From Candidatus Omnitrophota bacterium (GTDB lineage: Bacteria; Omnitrophota; Omnitrophia; Omnitrophales; Aquincolibacteriaceae): 57,830 bases of DNA. Made by a program: the position numbers and the translations under genes. The stretch is from NCBI GenBank assembly GCA_903884815.1, contig CAISGE010000068.1:1-57830 (forward strand), in the 5' to 3' direction. The first letter of the stretch is position 1, and every line of letters begins with the position of its first letter. Positions 40,293-48,920 of the stretch are shown here, in pieces. Below the pieces are notes generated by a model, which saw only the letters and a list, made by a program, of their open reading frames with translations, did not search any database and had not been told where the DNA came from.

Positions 40293-41081
40293 ATGAACGA
40301 ATACTTTTTCTTATCCATCGCATTCGCCTTTTATCTTATCAGCTTGATCCCTCAGGCATTCGTGTTCTTCAAAAAGTCCGCGCCGAGGCTTGAAGGTTGG
40401 GCGCGCGCGCTTGTTGTGGTGGGACTTCTGACCCAGACCGCAGCTCTCGCGATACGCTGGAAAGTCACCGGGCACGCCCCCTGCACGAACATGTATGAAT
40501 CGCTCGTGTTCTTTTCCTGGACGTTCATGATCGCGTATCTTTGGGCGGACCTCGCGCTTAAGATCTCGCGCCTCGGCTTCTTTATTCAGGTTTGCAATCT
40601 GGCCGTCCTAATGTACGCTTTTTCCCATGACGCGGCGGTAAAGCCCCTTATGCCCGCGCTTCAGAGCAATTGGCTGGTCCTGCATATCTCGACTTGCTTT
40701 TTCAGCTATGCCGCCTTCGCGGTTTCCTTTATTGCAAGTTTGGCGTATCTCCTGCCATTCAAGAAGAAGCATTTCTCTCGCGAGCAGCTGGACCAGGTGA
40801 TCTACAAATCGATCCTGTTCGGATTTCCTTTGCTGACCTTGGGCGTTGCTTCCGGCGCCGTGTGGGCGAATGAGGCGTGGGGCGCGTATTGGAGTTGGGA
40901 CCCGAAAGAGACTTGGGCCCTTGTGACGTGGATGATCTACGCCCTTTATCTCCACCTGCGCCTTCTGAAAGGGTGGAGTGAGAAGAAACTCGCCTGGGTC
41001 GCGCTCGTGGGGTTTCTGTGCGTCATCTTCACGTACATTGGCGTGAACCTTTTTCTCTCGGGACTGCATAGTTACGCGTAG
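40293..41081 (+). CDS. ccsA: Cytochrome c synthase subunit CcsA
   Basis: Protein of 262 aa with eight predicted membrane helices. The WWD heme-handling motif is intact (YWSWDPKETWALVTW), with flanking His in LVLHISTCFFSYAAF and LFLSGLHSY. Partner of ResB in the System II heme lyase. AGGAGCCGTC precedes the ATG, 8 nt after resB. Confidence 0.9.
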   Translation: MNEYFFLSIAFAFYLISLIPQAFVFFKKSAPRLEGWARALVVVGLLTQTAALAIRWKVTGHAPCTNMYESLVFFSWTFMIAYLWADLALKISRLGFFIQVCNLAVLMYAFSHDAAVKPLMPALQSNWLVLHISTCFFSYAAFAVSFIASLAYLLPFKKKHFSREQLDQVIYKSILFGFPLLTLGVASGAVWANEAWGAYWSWDPKETWALVTWMIYALYLHLRLLKGWSEKKLAWVALVGFLCVIFTYIGVNLFLSGLHSYA

Positions 41082-41089
41082 GCATTTTT

Positions 41090-41168
41090 CCCCTCTCCCT
41101 TCTGGAAGAGGGTAGGGTGAGGGAAAAGTATTCCCCCTCATCCCGACCTTCTCCCACTAGGGGAGAAG
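41090..41168. repeat. CCCTCTCCC-type intergenic repeat
   Basis: Two hairpin-forming blocks: CCCCTCTCCC near 41090 with AGAGGGTAGGG near 41107, and CTTCTCCC (41148-41155) with GGGAGAAG (41161-41168). This C/T-rich type is widely seen between genes in many bacterial genomes. It follows ccsA and may end transcripts. Confidence 0.6.
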
Positions 41169-41208
41169 AGAGCTGCCGAAAATAAATCATCCCAAACGAT
41201 AATAGTAC

Positions 41209-41237
41209 TTGCCCGTATTAAAAAATTTCAATAGTAT
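41209..41237 (+). promoter_or_regulatory. Promoter of the porin-cytochrome pair
   Basis: TTGCCC (41209-41214), 17 nt, TAGTAT (41232-41237). The leader to ATG 41365 would be about 120 nt, long enough for a regulatory structure, though I could not define one. It separates the conduit genes from the cytochrome maturation genes. Confidence 0.55.
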
Positions 41238-41364
41238 GCGTCCCGTTGTTAATGTTCTCGGCGTCAAAGTCGATAACATCATCGACGACGGTGATAGCAA
41301 ACCGGAGTTGAAGCTGAAGTGGTTCCGTACAATCCATGATTGGACCCAATTGAAAGCTCGGTGT

Positions 41365-42132
41365 ATGCTCCGTAGAAAAATAATATTTTCCGTTTTCATC
41401 CTTGCGTGTGCCGTCACTTTTTCCTCCTGCCGCGATGTCGATGTCGAAACTCTCCAGAAAGTCATCAAAGACCATCAAATGGAAGGCGCCACGTATGTCG
41501 GCTCCCAGACCTGCGCCACCTGCCATGAAAAAGAAGTCCGCAATTTCAAGCTAGCCGCCCACCAAAGGATCGCCATCCCGATGGAAGGCGTCAAAGTGGA
41601 AGGCTGCGAGATGTGCCACGGTCCCGGGAGCCTTCACGCCGAATCCGGCGGAGGCAAGGGCAACAAGATCATCAATCCCGGCAAGAATCCAGAAATGTGC
41701 TTTGCCTGCCATATGGAAAAGAAGGCAGAATTCATGCTTCCGCATCATCACCCCGTACTCGAAGGCCACATGTCCTGCACCGATTGTCACGATCCTCATG
41801 GGGCGAACGCAAGACCCTGGTCCGCTACTTCCATGCAAGATGTGAACGAGCCCTGCTTCAAATGTCACAAACAGCAACGTGGGCCTTTTGCCTACGAGCA
41901 CTTAGCTCTTCGCGAGGGTTGCACCACTTGCCATAAAGTTCACGGTTCCATCAATGACAAAATGCTGACCTCCAGAGATGCGAGCCTTTGTCTTCGATGT
42001 CACAGTGAGATTAATTATCCCAAAGTTGGTGGTCGCGACCATTCTGGAGATCTTGCAACGGGTGCTTGTTTCAGCGGGGCGTGTCACGTTGCAGTGCATG
42101 GCTCGAATTTCGACAAACATTTGAGGTATTAA
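41365..42132 (+). CDS. DmsE/MtrA-like multiheme lipoprotein cytochrome
   Basis: ATG 41365 begins a lipoprotein signal (MLRRKIIFSVFILACAVTFS, then SC, lipobox FSSC); the frame from 41209 would extend into the promoter. 255 aa. Heme motifs: CATCH, CEMCH, CFACH, CTDCH, CFKCH, CTTCH and CLRCH, plus a late CFSGACH (CX4CH), eight in all, fewer than the ten of DmsE/MtrA. It would sit in the barrel encoded next and wire the periplasm to the outside. Its ribosome site is weak. TAATG overlap with the barrel gene. Confidence 0.75.
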   Translation: MLRRKIIFSVFILACAVTFSSCRDVDVETLQKVIKDHQMEGATYVGSQTCATCHEKEVRNFKLAAHQRIAIPMEGVKVEGCEMCHGPGSLHAESGGGKGNKIINPGKNPEMCFACHMEKKAEFMLPHHHPVLEGHMSCTDCHDPHGANARPWSATSMQDVNEPCFKCHKQQRGPFAYEHLALREGCTTCHKVHGSINDKMLTSRDASLCLRCHSEINYPKVGGRDHSGDLATGACFSGACHVAVHGSNFDKHLRY

Positions 42133-44294
42133 TGGGTTTTATGAGATCTCTCCTGCTGAAGAGTCTGCTTTTGGGGTTAGTGCTGGTAGGCTTTAGCTCA
42201 GTGGCCTTTGCCACTACGGAGGACAAACCATCATCCGATTCATCTTCTGCTGTTTCGCAATCCGCTGCATCCCCAGCCTCATCATTAAAAGAGACTATAT
42301 CGCCCACACCGACGGAGACTCTGAAAATCACGGCTGTTGCCCAGCCTGTTCAAGTTGCCATCGTTAATGGTGATTATCACAAATATGAAGCGATGACTTG
42401 GCAGAACCGGGGTTATAGCGGTGGTGTCGATGATCTTTCTCTCAATTATGCGTCGGGTGATGATGTGACTATTGACGCGTCCGGAAGTGGGATTGTGGGT
42501 AATGGGGATTACAAAGGAGCATACTCCATCACGAAAAAAGATGTTGGATACATGAATTTTGACTACAAACAATTCCGGAAATATTATGACACCTATGGAG
42601 GGATGTTTAATGGCATTTCCAATAGCCTGAGCCGGGATCTTTTCCTTGATATCGGGCACATAGGTTTTGAAACAGGTATCACGATGCCGGATCTTCCCGC
42701 GATAAGTGTTTATTATGATCACGATTACAAAACTGGGTCGAAGTCGATGCTGGACTGGTCGGCAAACGCACGAACATCTGGTGCGAAAAAAATAGCGCCT
42801 TCGTGGGAAGAAATTGATGAAGCGACGGATACTTTCGGGATCAAGGGGGATTACACAGAAAACGGCTACCATCTGACCGGTGATCAACGCTGGGATATTT
42901 CTCACTGGAACACACACGGCTATGAAGTGAAGTTATCTGATACTGCAGGAAGTGGGCAAGATCAGATCCGGCAGGTTCAAGCCCAGGAAACAAATGTGAT
43001 GACGACCACTCTTGGTGCGGATAAATGGTATTTGAGTGATAAGGTTTTTGCTTCGAGCGCCTATCGTTATGAACATTTAAAAAATCAGGATAGGCAAAAT
43101 ATACAAGCTTATACAATAACTGGCGCTCCTCATCTCTCCGGAGGGACAAATAAACCAGATGGTAGCGCTCATAACAATCAAGATCTGAACTCCTGGGTGA
43201 TGAATTTCATGGCGAGTCCGTGGAGTTGGCTCAGTGGAACAAGCGGGCTTAAAGCGGAGGTCTCTCAAAGAGATGCGAGTTCGTATTATCCGACTGATAC
43301 AGGAGGGACTATCGGAGTGATGGATTATACTCCTAAAACAAATACTGATAGCAATACATACAAATTTGCCGAGTCTTTTGGTCTTCGGTTCAAGGCTATA
43401 CCACGCACTGCGGTTTATTCGGACCTTTCGTTTGAGCAGTCTCGGAATCATCTGGCCATAGATCGAATAATTATCCCGGGTGACAACATTTCAGCAACGG
43501 ACTTAGCGCAATCTCGCGATGCTATCATCGATGAGCCTGTGGCTACTTGGCTTACAGGAGCTGATTTTCAACCGGTACGGTTTATCAATTTGACTTCTCA
43601 GTTTCGGTTGCGCGACAAAAGTATGAATTTCGATGACAGCCAAGACAGGGTAAAATTCTCTCAAGGGCAGGTTTTTCTGGAAAAGCTTCATACTCAGAAT
43701 ATGGAGTTTACCCAGCGTGCGACGGCACATCTCTCCAGCTGGGCACAAACCTCTTTCCGGTATTTGTTTGACAACACGGATTACAACACTCGTGCGCTTG
43801 GTGATAACGTGGACGAAAAAGCGAATATGCTTTCTAATACTTTTATCTACGACGTCAGTGCTTACCCGCTTTCTAATCTTTCAATGACCGGCTCATTCTC
43901 TCAGCGCAACGACCAGACAAAGACGGTCTCGAATGCTGCGGCAAATAACACCACGAAGATGCGAATTCCGACTTCTATGTCCAATTTCTATACGTGGATG
44001 TTCAGCACGGATTATCAGCCTCACGACAAAGTTCATCTGGATAGCACTCTTTTCTATACCGTTGCGAACAACTACAACAACTTTGAGGATCCCACTCCTC
44101 CGAGCCAGGTTTACTACGGGGCTGATTTTGATCAGCTTGGTCTGACGGTCGGTTGTAAATGGAATATCACTAAGGATCTGTCGGTGAGGCCGCAGTATGG
44201 CTTCCAACGCTATCTTCCGGGGAAGAATAGTGGCGTTGGCAGTGCTTATGATGCCCAAATTGTTAGTATCTCTCTAACGTCTGCCTGGGGCTGA
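42132..44294 (+). CDS. MtrB/PioB-like outer-membrane barrel
   Basis: ATG 42132 (or 42141) overlaps the cytochrome stop; the longer frame from 42066 is not used. 720 aa. Signal peptide (LLLGLVLVGFSSVAFA), a Ser/Pro-rich linker, then a long beta-barrel with many alternating Asn/Asp/Tyr strands (NRGYSGGVDDLSLNYASG, YKQFRKYYDTYGGMF) and a typical C-terminal strand (VSISLTSAWG). This is the porin sheath of the MtrAB conduit. No MtrC-like surface cytochrome is seen in the window. Confidence 0.75.
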   Translation: MGFMRSLLLKSLLLGLVLVGFSSVAFATTEDKPSSDSSSAVSQSAASPASSLKETISPTPTETLKITAVAQPVQVAIVNGDYHKYEAMTWQNRGYSGGVDDLSLNYASGDDVTIDASGSGIVGNGDYKGAYSITKKDVGYMNFDYKQFRKYYDTYGGMFNGISNSLSRDLFLDIGHIGFETGITMPDLPAISVYYDHDYKTGSKSMLDWSANARTSGAKKIAPSWEEIDEATDTFGIKGDYTENGYHLTGDQRWDISHWNTHGYEVKLSDTAGSGQDQIRQVQAQETNVMTTTLGADKWYLSDKVFASSAYRYEHLKNQDRQNIQAYTITGAPHLSGGTNKPDGSAHNNQDLNSWVMNFMASPWSWLSGTSGLKAEVSQRDASSYYPTDTGGTIGVMDYTPKTNTDSNTYKFAESFGLRFKAIPRTAVYSDLSFEQSRNHLAIDRIIIPGDNISATDLAQSRDAIIDEPVATWLTGADFQPVRFINLTSQFRLRDKSMNFDDSQDRVKFSQGQVFLEKLHTQNMEFTQRATAHLSSWAQTSFRYLFDNTDYNTRALGDNVDEKANMLSNTFIYDVSAYPLSNLSMTGSFSQRNDQTKTVSNAAANNTTKMRIPTSMSNFYTWMFSTDYQPHDKVHLDSTLFYTVANNYNNFEDPTPPSQVYYGADFDQLGLTVGCKWNITKDLSVRPQYGFQRYLPGKNSGVGSAYDAQIVSISLTSAWG

Positions 44295-44429
44295 GTTCAG
44301 TTCTGTTTCTATCGATTTCTCCTCGAATAACTCCTCAAATTTGTTTCCTTGTGTTCTCTGATAATGCTAAACTTTACCTCTTAGCGTGATCATTTCCGAG
44401 ACTAAATCGCATTCAATGAGGGCCTGTTT

Positions 44430-45272
44430 ATGTCTCTTGCATTCGTGATCCTGTGGGCGTGCGCGGCGAGCTACGGTGTCGCTTTTCTTCTTCACATCCG
44501 TTACTTTTCTGAGGCCGGTAAGGCGGGGGATCGTCCCGGCCATGTGCTGCTTCAGGCGGGTTTTCTCCTGGGGACACTCTATTTCCTGAGCAGGGGACTG
44601 CAGTCGGGTTATTTCCTTCCTATTGTGAGCATGTCCGCCGCTCTGGCGTTCTTCGCCTGGACTTTGGCCTTTGTTTATCTGGTGCTACTCGGCAAGGCGC
44701 GCACCGAGGCTTTTGGACTCATTCTCTCCCTGATCTTGTTTATACTCTCGCTGGGGGCCGCGATGTCGATGGGGCAGGCCCGCGACATACAGGCCATAAT
44801 CAAGGCCCATCCTTATCTTCTCAACCCCTATTTCGCGCTTCATGTGGTTAGCGCCTTTTTTGCCTATGCGACTTTCACAATCTCTTTTGTGGCAAGCGTG
44901 CTTTATCTGATCGAATCCCGGGAGCTCAAGAATCCAAAGGTGGCGAGCAGCTTCTTTCAAAAGTTACCCTCACTGGAACGGCTTGAAAAAATGGTCAGCC
45001 GGCCTCTTCTTTGGGGAACGCCGCTTCTTTTGATCACCACGCTTTCGGGCCTGGTTTGGGCGCAGAGTGCGTTCCATTCATTCATGCTCCTGGATCCCAA
45101 AACGATTGTGACGCTCACGCTTCTGGGGCTTTACGGCGGGATACTGTGGCGCTATTGGGTGTCCTCCGTCCGTGGGAAAGAGATCGCGTCACTCAGCGTT
45201 ATTTCGTTCGCGTACATTGTGATTGGGTTTGTCACGACATTGTTGCTGTCCGGACGGCATAATTTTCTTTGA
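44430..45272 (+). CDS. hemX: HemX/CcsA-like membrane protein
   Basis: Protein of 280 aa with about eight membrane helices and HIRY, HVVSAFFAYATF and SGRHNFL at positions similar to the CcsA histidines, but the WWD motif is lost (FMLLDPKTIVTLTLLG). This is the HemX type, often encoded just before hemA and thought to control the level of glutamyl-tRNA reductase. 44,295-44,429 has no clear gene or promoter. Confidence 0.7.
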   Translation: MSLAFVILWACAASYGVAFLLHIRYFSEAGKAGDRPGHVLLQAGFLLGTLYFLSRGLQSGYFLPIVSMSAALAFFAWTLAFVYLVLLGKARTEAFGLILSLILFILSLGAAMSMGQARDIQAIIKAHPYLLNPYFALHVVSAFFAYATFTISFVASVLYLIESRELKNPKVASSFFQKLPSLERLEKMVSRPLLWGTPLLLITTLSGLVWAQSAFHSFMLLDPKTIVTLTLLGLYGGILWRYWVSSVRGKEIASLSVISFAYIVIGFVTTLLLSGRHNFL

Positions 45273-45279
45273 TTGGCTT

Positions 45280-45348
45280 GTCATCCTGAACGCAGTGAAG
45301 GATCTTACTTCGAGATTCTTCTCCCGCCTTTGGCGGGATCAGAATGAC
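45280..45348. repeat. Dispersed repeat, copy 2
   Basis: GTCATCCTGA ... TCAGAATGAC (69 bp) with GCAGTGAAGGATCTT and CGAGATTCTTCTC. It fills most of the hemX-hemA gap and may form a hairpin in the transcript. Confidence 0.85.
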
Positions 45349-45372
45349 GCGTTTAAAGGGGAATAATCACAA

Positions 45373-46638
45373 ATGGGATTTTTTGTCATAGGGATCAATC
45401 ACAAGGATTGTCCGGTCGAGGTGCGCGAGAAGCTTCATTTTTCCTCAAGCAAACTCCAGGCCGGCCTCGCTTACGCGCAGACGGCGGGACAGTTCGCGGA
45501 AGCGATGATCCTTTCGACATGCAACCGCGTCGAGTTTTATGGTTACACGGATCCCGACGATCTTCCTGAGGATGGATTCTTCGCCCTCATGGAGGAGATC
45601 CATGGAGTGAACCGCAGGGAGTTCCAGCAGTATCTTTACCGTTATGAGGGGAAAGAGGCGCTGCGCCACCTGTTCCGCGTCGCGGCGGGCCTGGATTCGC
45701 TCGTAATCGGAGAGAATGAGATCCTGGGCCAGATCCGCGATGCCTTCCAGACGGCGCATACGGCGGGCACACTTCACTCGCTTCTCTATCGCCTGATGGA
45801 GAAGGCGCTGAAGCTTGGCAAAGCCGCGCGGGCTGAAACGCTGATTAATGAAGGCGCGGTAAGCATCCCTTCGGTCGCGGTCGAGCTTGCGAAAAAGATC
45901 TTTGGTCAACTCACCTCCGAGAACGTGATGGTGCTCGGGACGGGGGAGATGGCTACCTTAACGGTGAAAAATCTCAAGAGCGCGGGAGCGACGATCCGTT
46001 ATGTGGTGAGTCATAGTCAGGAGCGCGCGGAAAAGCTCGCGGCCGAATGCGGCGCCGAATGGGTTTCCTCCGGAAGTTGGGAAGAAAAGATCCCGGAGGT
46101 GGATATTTTTATCACGGCGACGAGTTGTCCTTACCCGATTGTCAAGCACGACCAGGTCAAGCAGATCATGACCGAACGGCGCCACCGGCCTCTTTTTCTG
46201 ATCGATATCGCCGTGCCCCGCAATGTGGAGGCTTCCGTGCATCAGCTGGATGACGTTTATCTTTATAATGTGGACGATCTTAAAAGCGTGGCCGACCGGA
46301 ATCTGAAACACCGCGGTCGTGAGATCGAAAAAGTCGAGGCCATGGTCGAGAAAGCCATGGTCAGTTATCAGGGCTGGCTCATGCAGCTCGAGGCGCGGCC
46401 CACGGTGGAGTCCTTCGAAAAGCATCTGGACAAGATACTCGAGGAGGAACTCGGTGCTTTTGCCAAAAAGTCTGGTATCCCCGACGCAAAGAAAGACGAG
46501 CTCCGGGACCGCCTCCGGGCCAAACTGCTGCATGGGCCGATCACGAAGATCAAGGAGGCCTCTCAGAATGGCGGGGTGGCCCGCTATCTGCACGCGCTTT
46601 CTTCCTTGTTCGATCTCGGGCCGAAGGATAAGGATTAG
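45373..46638 (+). CDS. hemA: Glutamyl-tRNA reductase
   Basis: Protein of 421 aa, full length. N-terminal GINHKDCPVEVREK, catalytic Cys50 in ILSTCNRVEFYG, and GLDSLVIGENEILGQIRDAF; NADPH domain with MVLGTGEMATLTVKNL; C-terminal dimerisation helices. It makes glutamate-1-semialdehyde from Glu-tRNA, the committed and regulated step of C5 heme synthesis. It is followed 7 nt later by hemCD. Confidence 0.93.
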   Translation: MGFFVIGINHKDCPVEVREKLHFSSSKLQAGLAYAQTAGQFAEAMILSTCNRVEFYGYTDPDDLPEDGFFALMEEIHGVNRREFQQYLYRYEGKEALRHLFRVAAGLDSLVIGENEILGQIRDAFQTAHTAGTLHSLLYRLMEKALKLGKAARAETLINEGAVSIPSVAVELAKKIFGQLTSENVMVLGTGEMATLTVKNLKSAGATIRYVVSHSQERAEKLAAECGAEWVSSGSWEEKIPEVDIFITATSCPYPIVKHDQVKQIMTERRHRPLFLIDIAVPRNVEASVHQLDDVYLYNVDDLKSVADRNLKHRGREIEKVEAMVEKAMVSYQGWLMQLEARPTVESFEKHLDKILEEELGAFAKKSGIPDAKKDELRDRLRAKLLHGPITKIKEASQNGGVARYLHALSSLFDLGPKDKD

Positions 46639-46645
46639 GACCGGA

Positions 46646-48004
46646 ATGAAGAACGTCCTCCGCGTCGGAACAAGGACCAGCCCGCTCGCCTTGGCGCAGG
46701 TGCGTGAGATCGAGCACGCCCTTAAAGCGGTGGCGCCTCCCGTAAAGCTTGAGATCGTCAAGATGGATACGGCGGGCGACCTCGATAAATTGACGCCGAT
46801 CTCGGCCATGGAAGGAACGGATTTCTTTACCCGGGAGATCGATCGCGCTCTGCTGAATGGAAAGATCGACCTGGCCATTCATAGCGCCAAAGACCTTCCG
46901 GACGTGATCCCGGAGGGGATCGTGATCGCGGCCACGACGCGGTCGGTAGATCCTTATGATGTGCTGGTTTCGCGAAGCGGTTTGAAACTGCGAGACCTTC
47001 CGAAAGGCGCGCGTGTCGGCACAAGCAGCGAGCGGCGGAAAGCGCAGCTTTTGGCGTTCCGTCCGGATCTGAAGCTCGTCGATATACGCGGGACGATGGG
47101 AGAGAGGCTGGAGAAACTCGTGTCCGAGAGGTTGGACGCCATTGTGATCGCCGGGGCCGGGCTTATTCGCCTGGGACTTGGCGGGCGTATTACCGAGAGG
47201 ATCAGCCTGGATATTCTGAAGCCACACCCGCTCCAGGGATCTTTGGCCGTAGCCGTTCGCGCGGAGGATCAAGAACTCCGGAACTTTTTGGGGAAATTGG
47301 ACGGTCAAAAGACCTCGATCTACGTGGAGGCTCCCGCGGGCCGGAAGAGAGTGCTCGTGACGGGGACCCGTTCGAAGCCATTTGAGTCCATGGGCAAGAT
47401 CCTTCATGTTCCGATGATCGAGATCAAGCCGCCCCGGGGTTTTAAGGCGCTGGATGCCGAGATACTCGGGATCGACGCGTATGACGCTGTTCTCTTTACT
47501 TCGAGACACGCGGTGCATTATTTTCTGGACCGGCTCAAATTGAAATTAAAAACCATCGAAGCGCTGCGTTCCAAACTGATTGTCGCGATCGGAAAGACCA
47601 CCGCCGAAGCGTTGGAGAGTTTTGGCTTGAGCCCGGAGTATGTACCGGAAGACGAAACGGCCGAAGGGATGGCGGAGCTTCTTCGCGAATTTCCGGTCGA
47701 GGGAAAACGTTTTCTAATCCCGCGTTCGGATCTTGCGAGGGATGTTCTGGTGGATGCGTTGCGAAAGCGCGGCGCTCACGTGGATCCTGTCACCGTCTAT
47801 CGCAATATCTGTCCGCCCATCAAGAAGCAGGACCTGGAGAGGATCGACGAAATCGTTTTTACAAGTCCTTCGACCGTTAAGAATTTCATGAAGGTGCATG
47901 GCGATATCCCGGAACGCATCAAGGTCTGGGCCATAGGGCCGGTGACGCAGGCAGAACTTGCAACATTCAAAATCCGTTCGGAGATTCTAAAAAATGTCCA
48001 CTAA
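46646..48004 (+). CDS. hemCD: Fused porphobilinogen deaminase (truncated) and uroporphyrinogen III synthase
   Basis: Start ATG 46646; a frame from 46319 is a shadow of hemA. 452 aa. Residues 1-225 are HemC domains 1 and 2: VGTRTSPLALAQV, FTREIDRALL, HSAKDLP with catalytic Asp83, GTSSERRKAQL, RLGLGG and HPLQGSLAVAVR. Where domain 3 with the cofactor Cys (GGCxxPIG in others) should come, the protein goes straight to HemD (KRVLVTGTRSK, about 233 onward, to VTVYRN and FTSPSTV). The HemC half has no cysteine and the whole protein has one (RNICPPI). Whether it works alone is uncertain; HemC/D fusions are known in Leptospira. Confidence 0.85.
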   Translation: MKNVLRVGTRTSPLALAQVREIEHALKAVAPPVKLEIVKMDTAGDLDKLTPISAMEGTDFFTREIDRALLNGKIDLAIHSAKDLPDVIPEGIVIAATTRSVDPYDVLVSRSGLKLRDLPKGARVGTSSERRKAQLLAFRPDLKLVDIRGTMGERLEKLVSERLDAIVIAGAGLIRLGLGGRITERISLDILKPHPLQGSLAVAVRAEDQELRNFLGKLDGQKTSIYVEAPAGRKRVLVTGTRSKPFESMGKILHVPMIEIKPPRGFKALDAEILGIDAYDAVLFTSRHAVHYFLDRLKLKLKTIEALRSKLIVAIGKTTAEALESFGLSPEYVPEDETAEGMAELLREFPVEGKRFLIPRSDLARDVLVDALRKRGAHVDPVTVYRNICPPIKKQDLERIDEIVFTSPSTVKNFMKVHGDIPERIKVWAIGPVTQAELATFKIRSEILKNVH

Positions 48005-48920
48005 ACGATCCGACGTCCGCCCTCAAGACCTGATCCAGCCCTATTTTGCCCTTCCGGGACGGAACAGGAAGGAATCCATACCCAATATGCCGGGGATCTT
48101 CCGGCTTTCTACGGACCTGATCGTCCGCGACGTGGAAACGCTACTCCGGACTGGGGTTCGCGGGGTACTGCTTTTCGGTATCGCGAGAAAAAAGGACGCG
48201 TTGGGTTCGGACGCTTACGACAAAGACGCCGCGATCCAGAGTACGGTTCGCGCGCTTCGTAAGCGATTCGGCAAGAAGATTGTCATCATCACCGACGTCT
48301 GCCTCTGCGGGTTCACGGACCACGGGCATTGCGGCCTTCTTTCAGGGAAAAAGATCGACCGGAAGCGGACCCTTGCTGCGTTGGGGCGTATCGCCGTTTC
48401 TCATGCTGAAGCCGGTACGGACTTTGTGGGTCCTTCCGCCATGACGGTGGGACAGGTGAGGGCCGTTCGCGTCGCGCTCGATCGTGCCGGATTCCGGGAA
48501 AAGGGTGTTTTTGCTTATGCCATCAAGTACGCGTCTGCGTTTTACGGGCCGTTCCGCGACGCGCTGGGATCCGCGCCGAAATTTGGCGATCGCAAGGGCT
48601 ATCAGAGAGATCCCGCGGAGACGGCAAGGGGGATACGCGCGGCGCTGAAGGATAAAAAGGACGGCGCGGATATTCTGATGGTCAAACCCGCCATGCCTTA
48701 TTTAGATATTATTTATCGGCTCAAGCAGAAGACAAAGGCGCCGGTCGCGGCCTTTCACGTGAGCGGGGAGTACGGGATGTTGAAGCAGGCTTCGCGTACG
48801 GAGACGTTTCACGAAAAATCCGCGGTGCTTGAATCACTTCTGGCGATGCGGCGCGCCGGGGCGGATCGGATCGTTACATATTACGCGGGGGAGGCGGCAA
48901 AATGGCTCGAGCAAAAATGA
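47994..48920 (+). CDS. hemB: Delta-aminolevulinic acid dehydratase
   Basis: Protein of 308 aa starting 11 nt inside hemCD. The Schiff-base lysines are Lys178 (IKYASAFYGPFRDA) and Lys231 (ILMVKPAMPYLD). VCLCGFTDHGHC (Cys103, Cys105, Cys113) is the catalytic zinc triad, so this is a zinc-type enzyme. It joins two ALA into porphobilinogen, the substrate of HemC. Confidence 0.93.
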   Translation: MSTKRSDVRPQDLIQPYFALPGRNRKESIPNMPGIFRLSTDLIVRDVETLLRTGVRGVLLFGIARKKDALGSDAYDKDAAIQSTVRALRKRFGKKIVIITDVCLCGFTDHGHCGLLSGKKIDRKRTLAALGRIAVSHAEAGTDFVGPSAMTVGQVRAVRVALDRAGFREKGVFAYAIKYASAFYGPFRDALGSAPKFGDRKGYQRDPAETARGIRAALKDKKDGADILMVKPAMPYLDIIYRLKQKTKAPVAAFHVSGEYGMLKQASRTETFHEKSAVLESLLAMRRAGADRIVTYYAGEAAKWLEQK

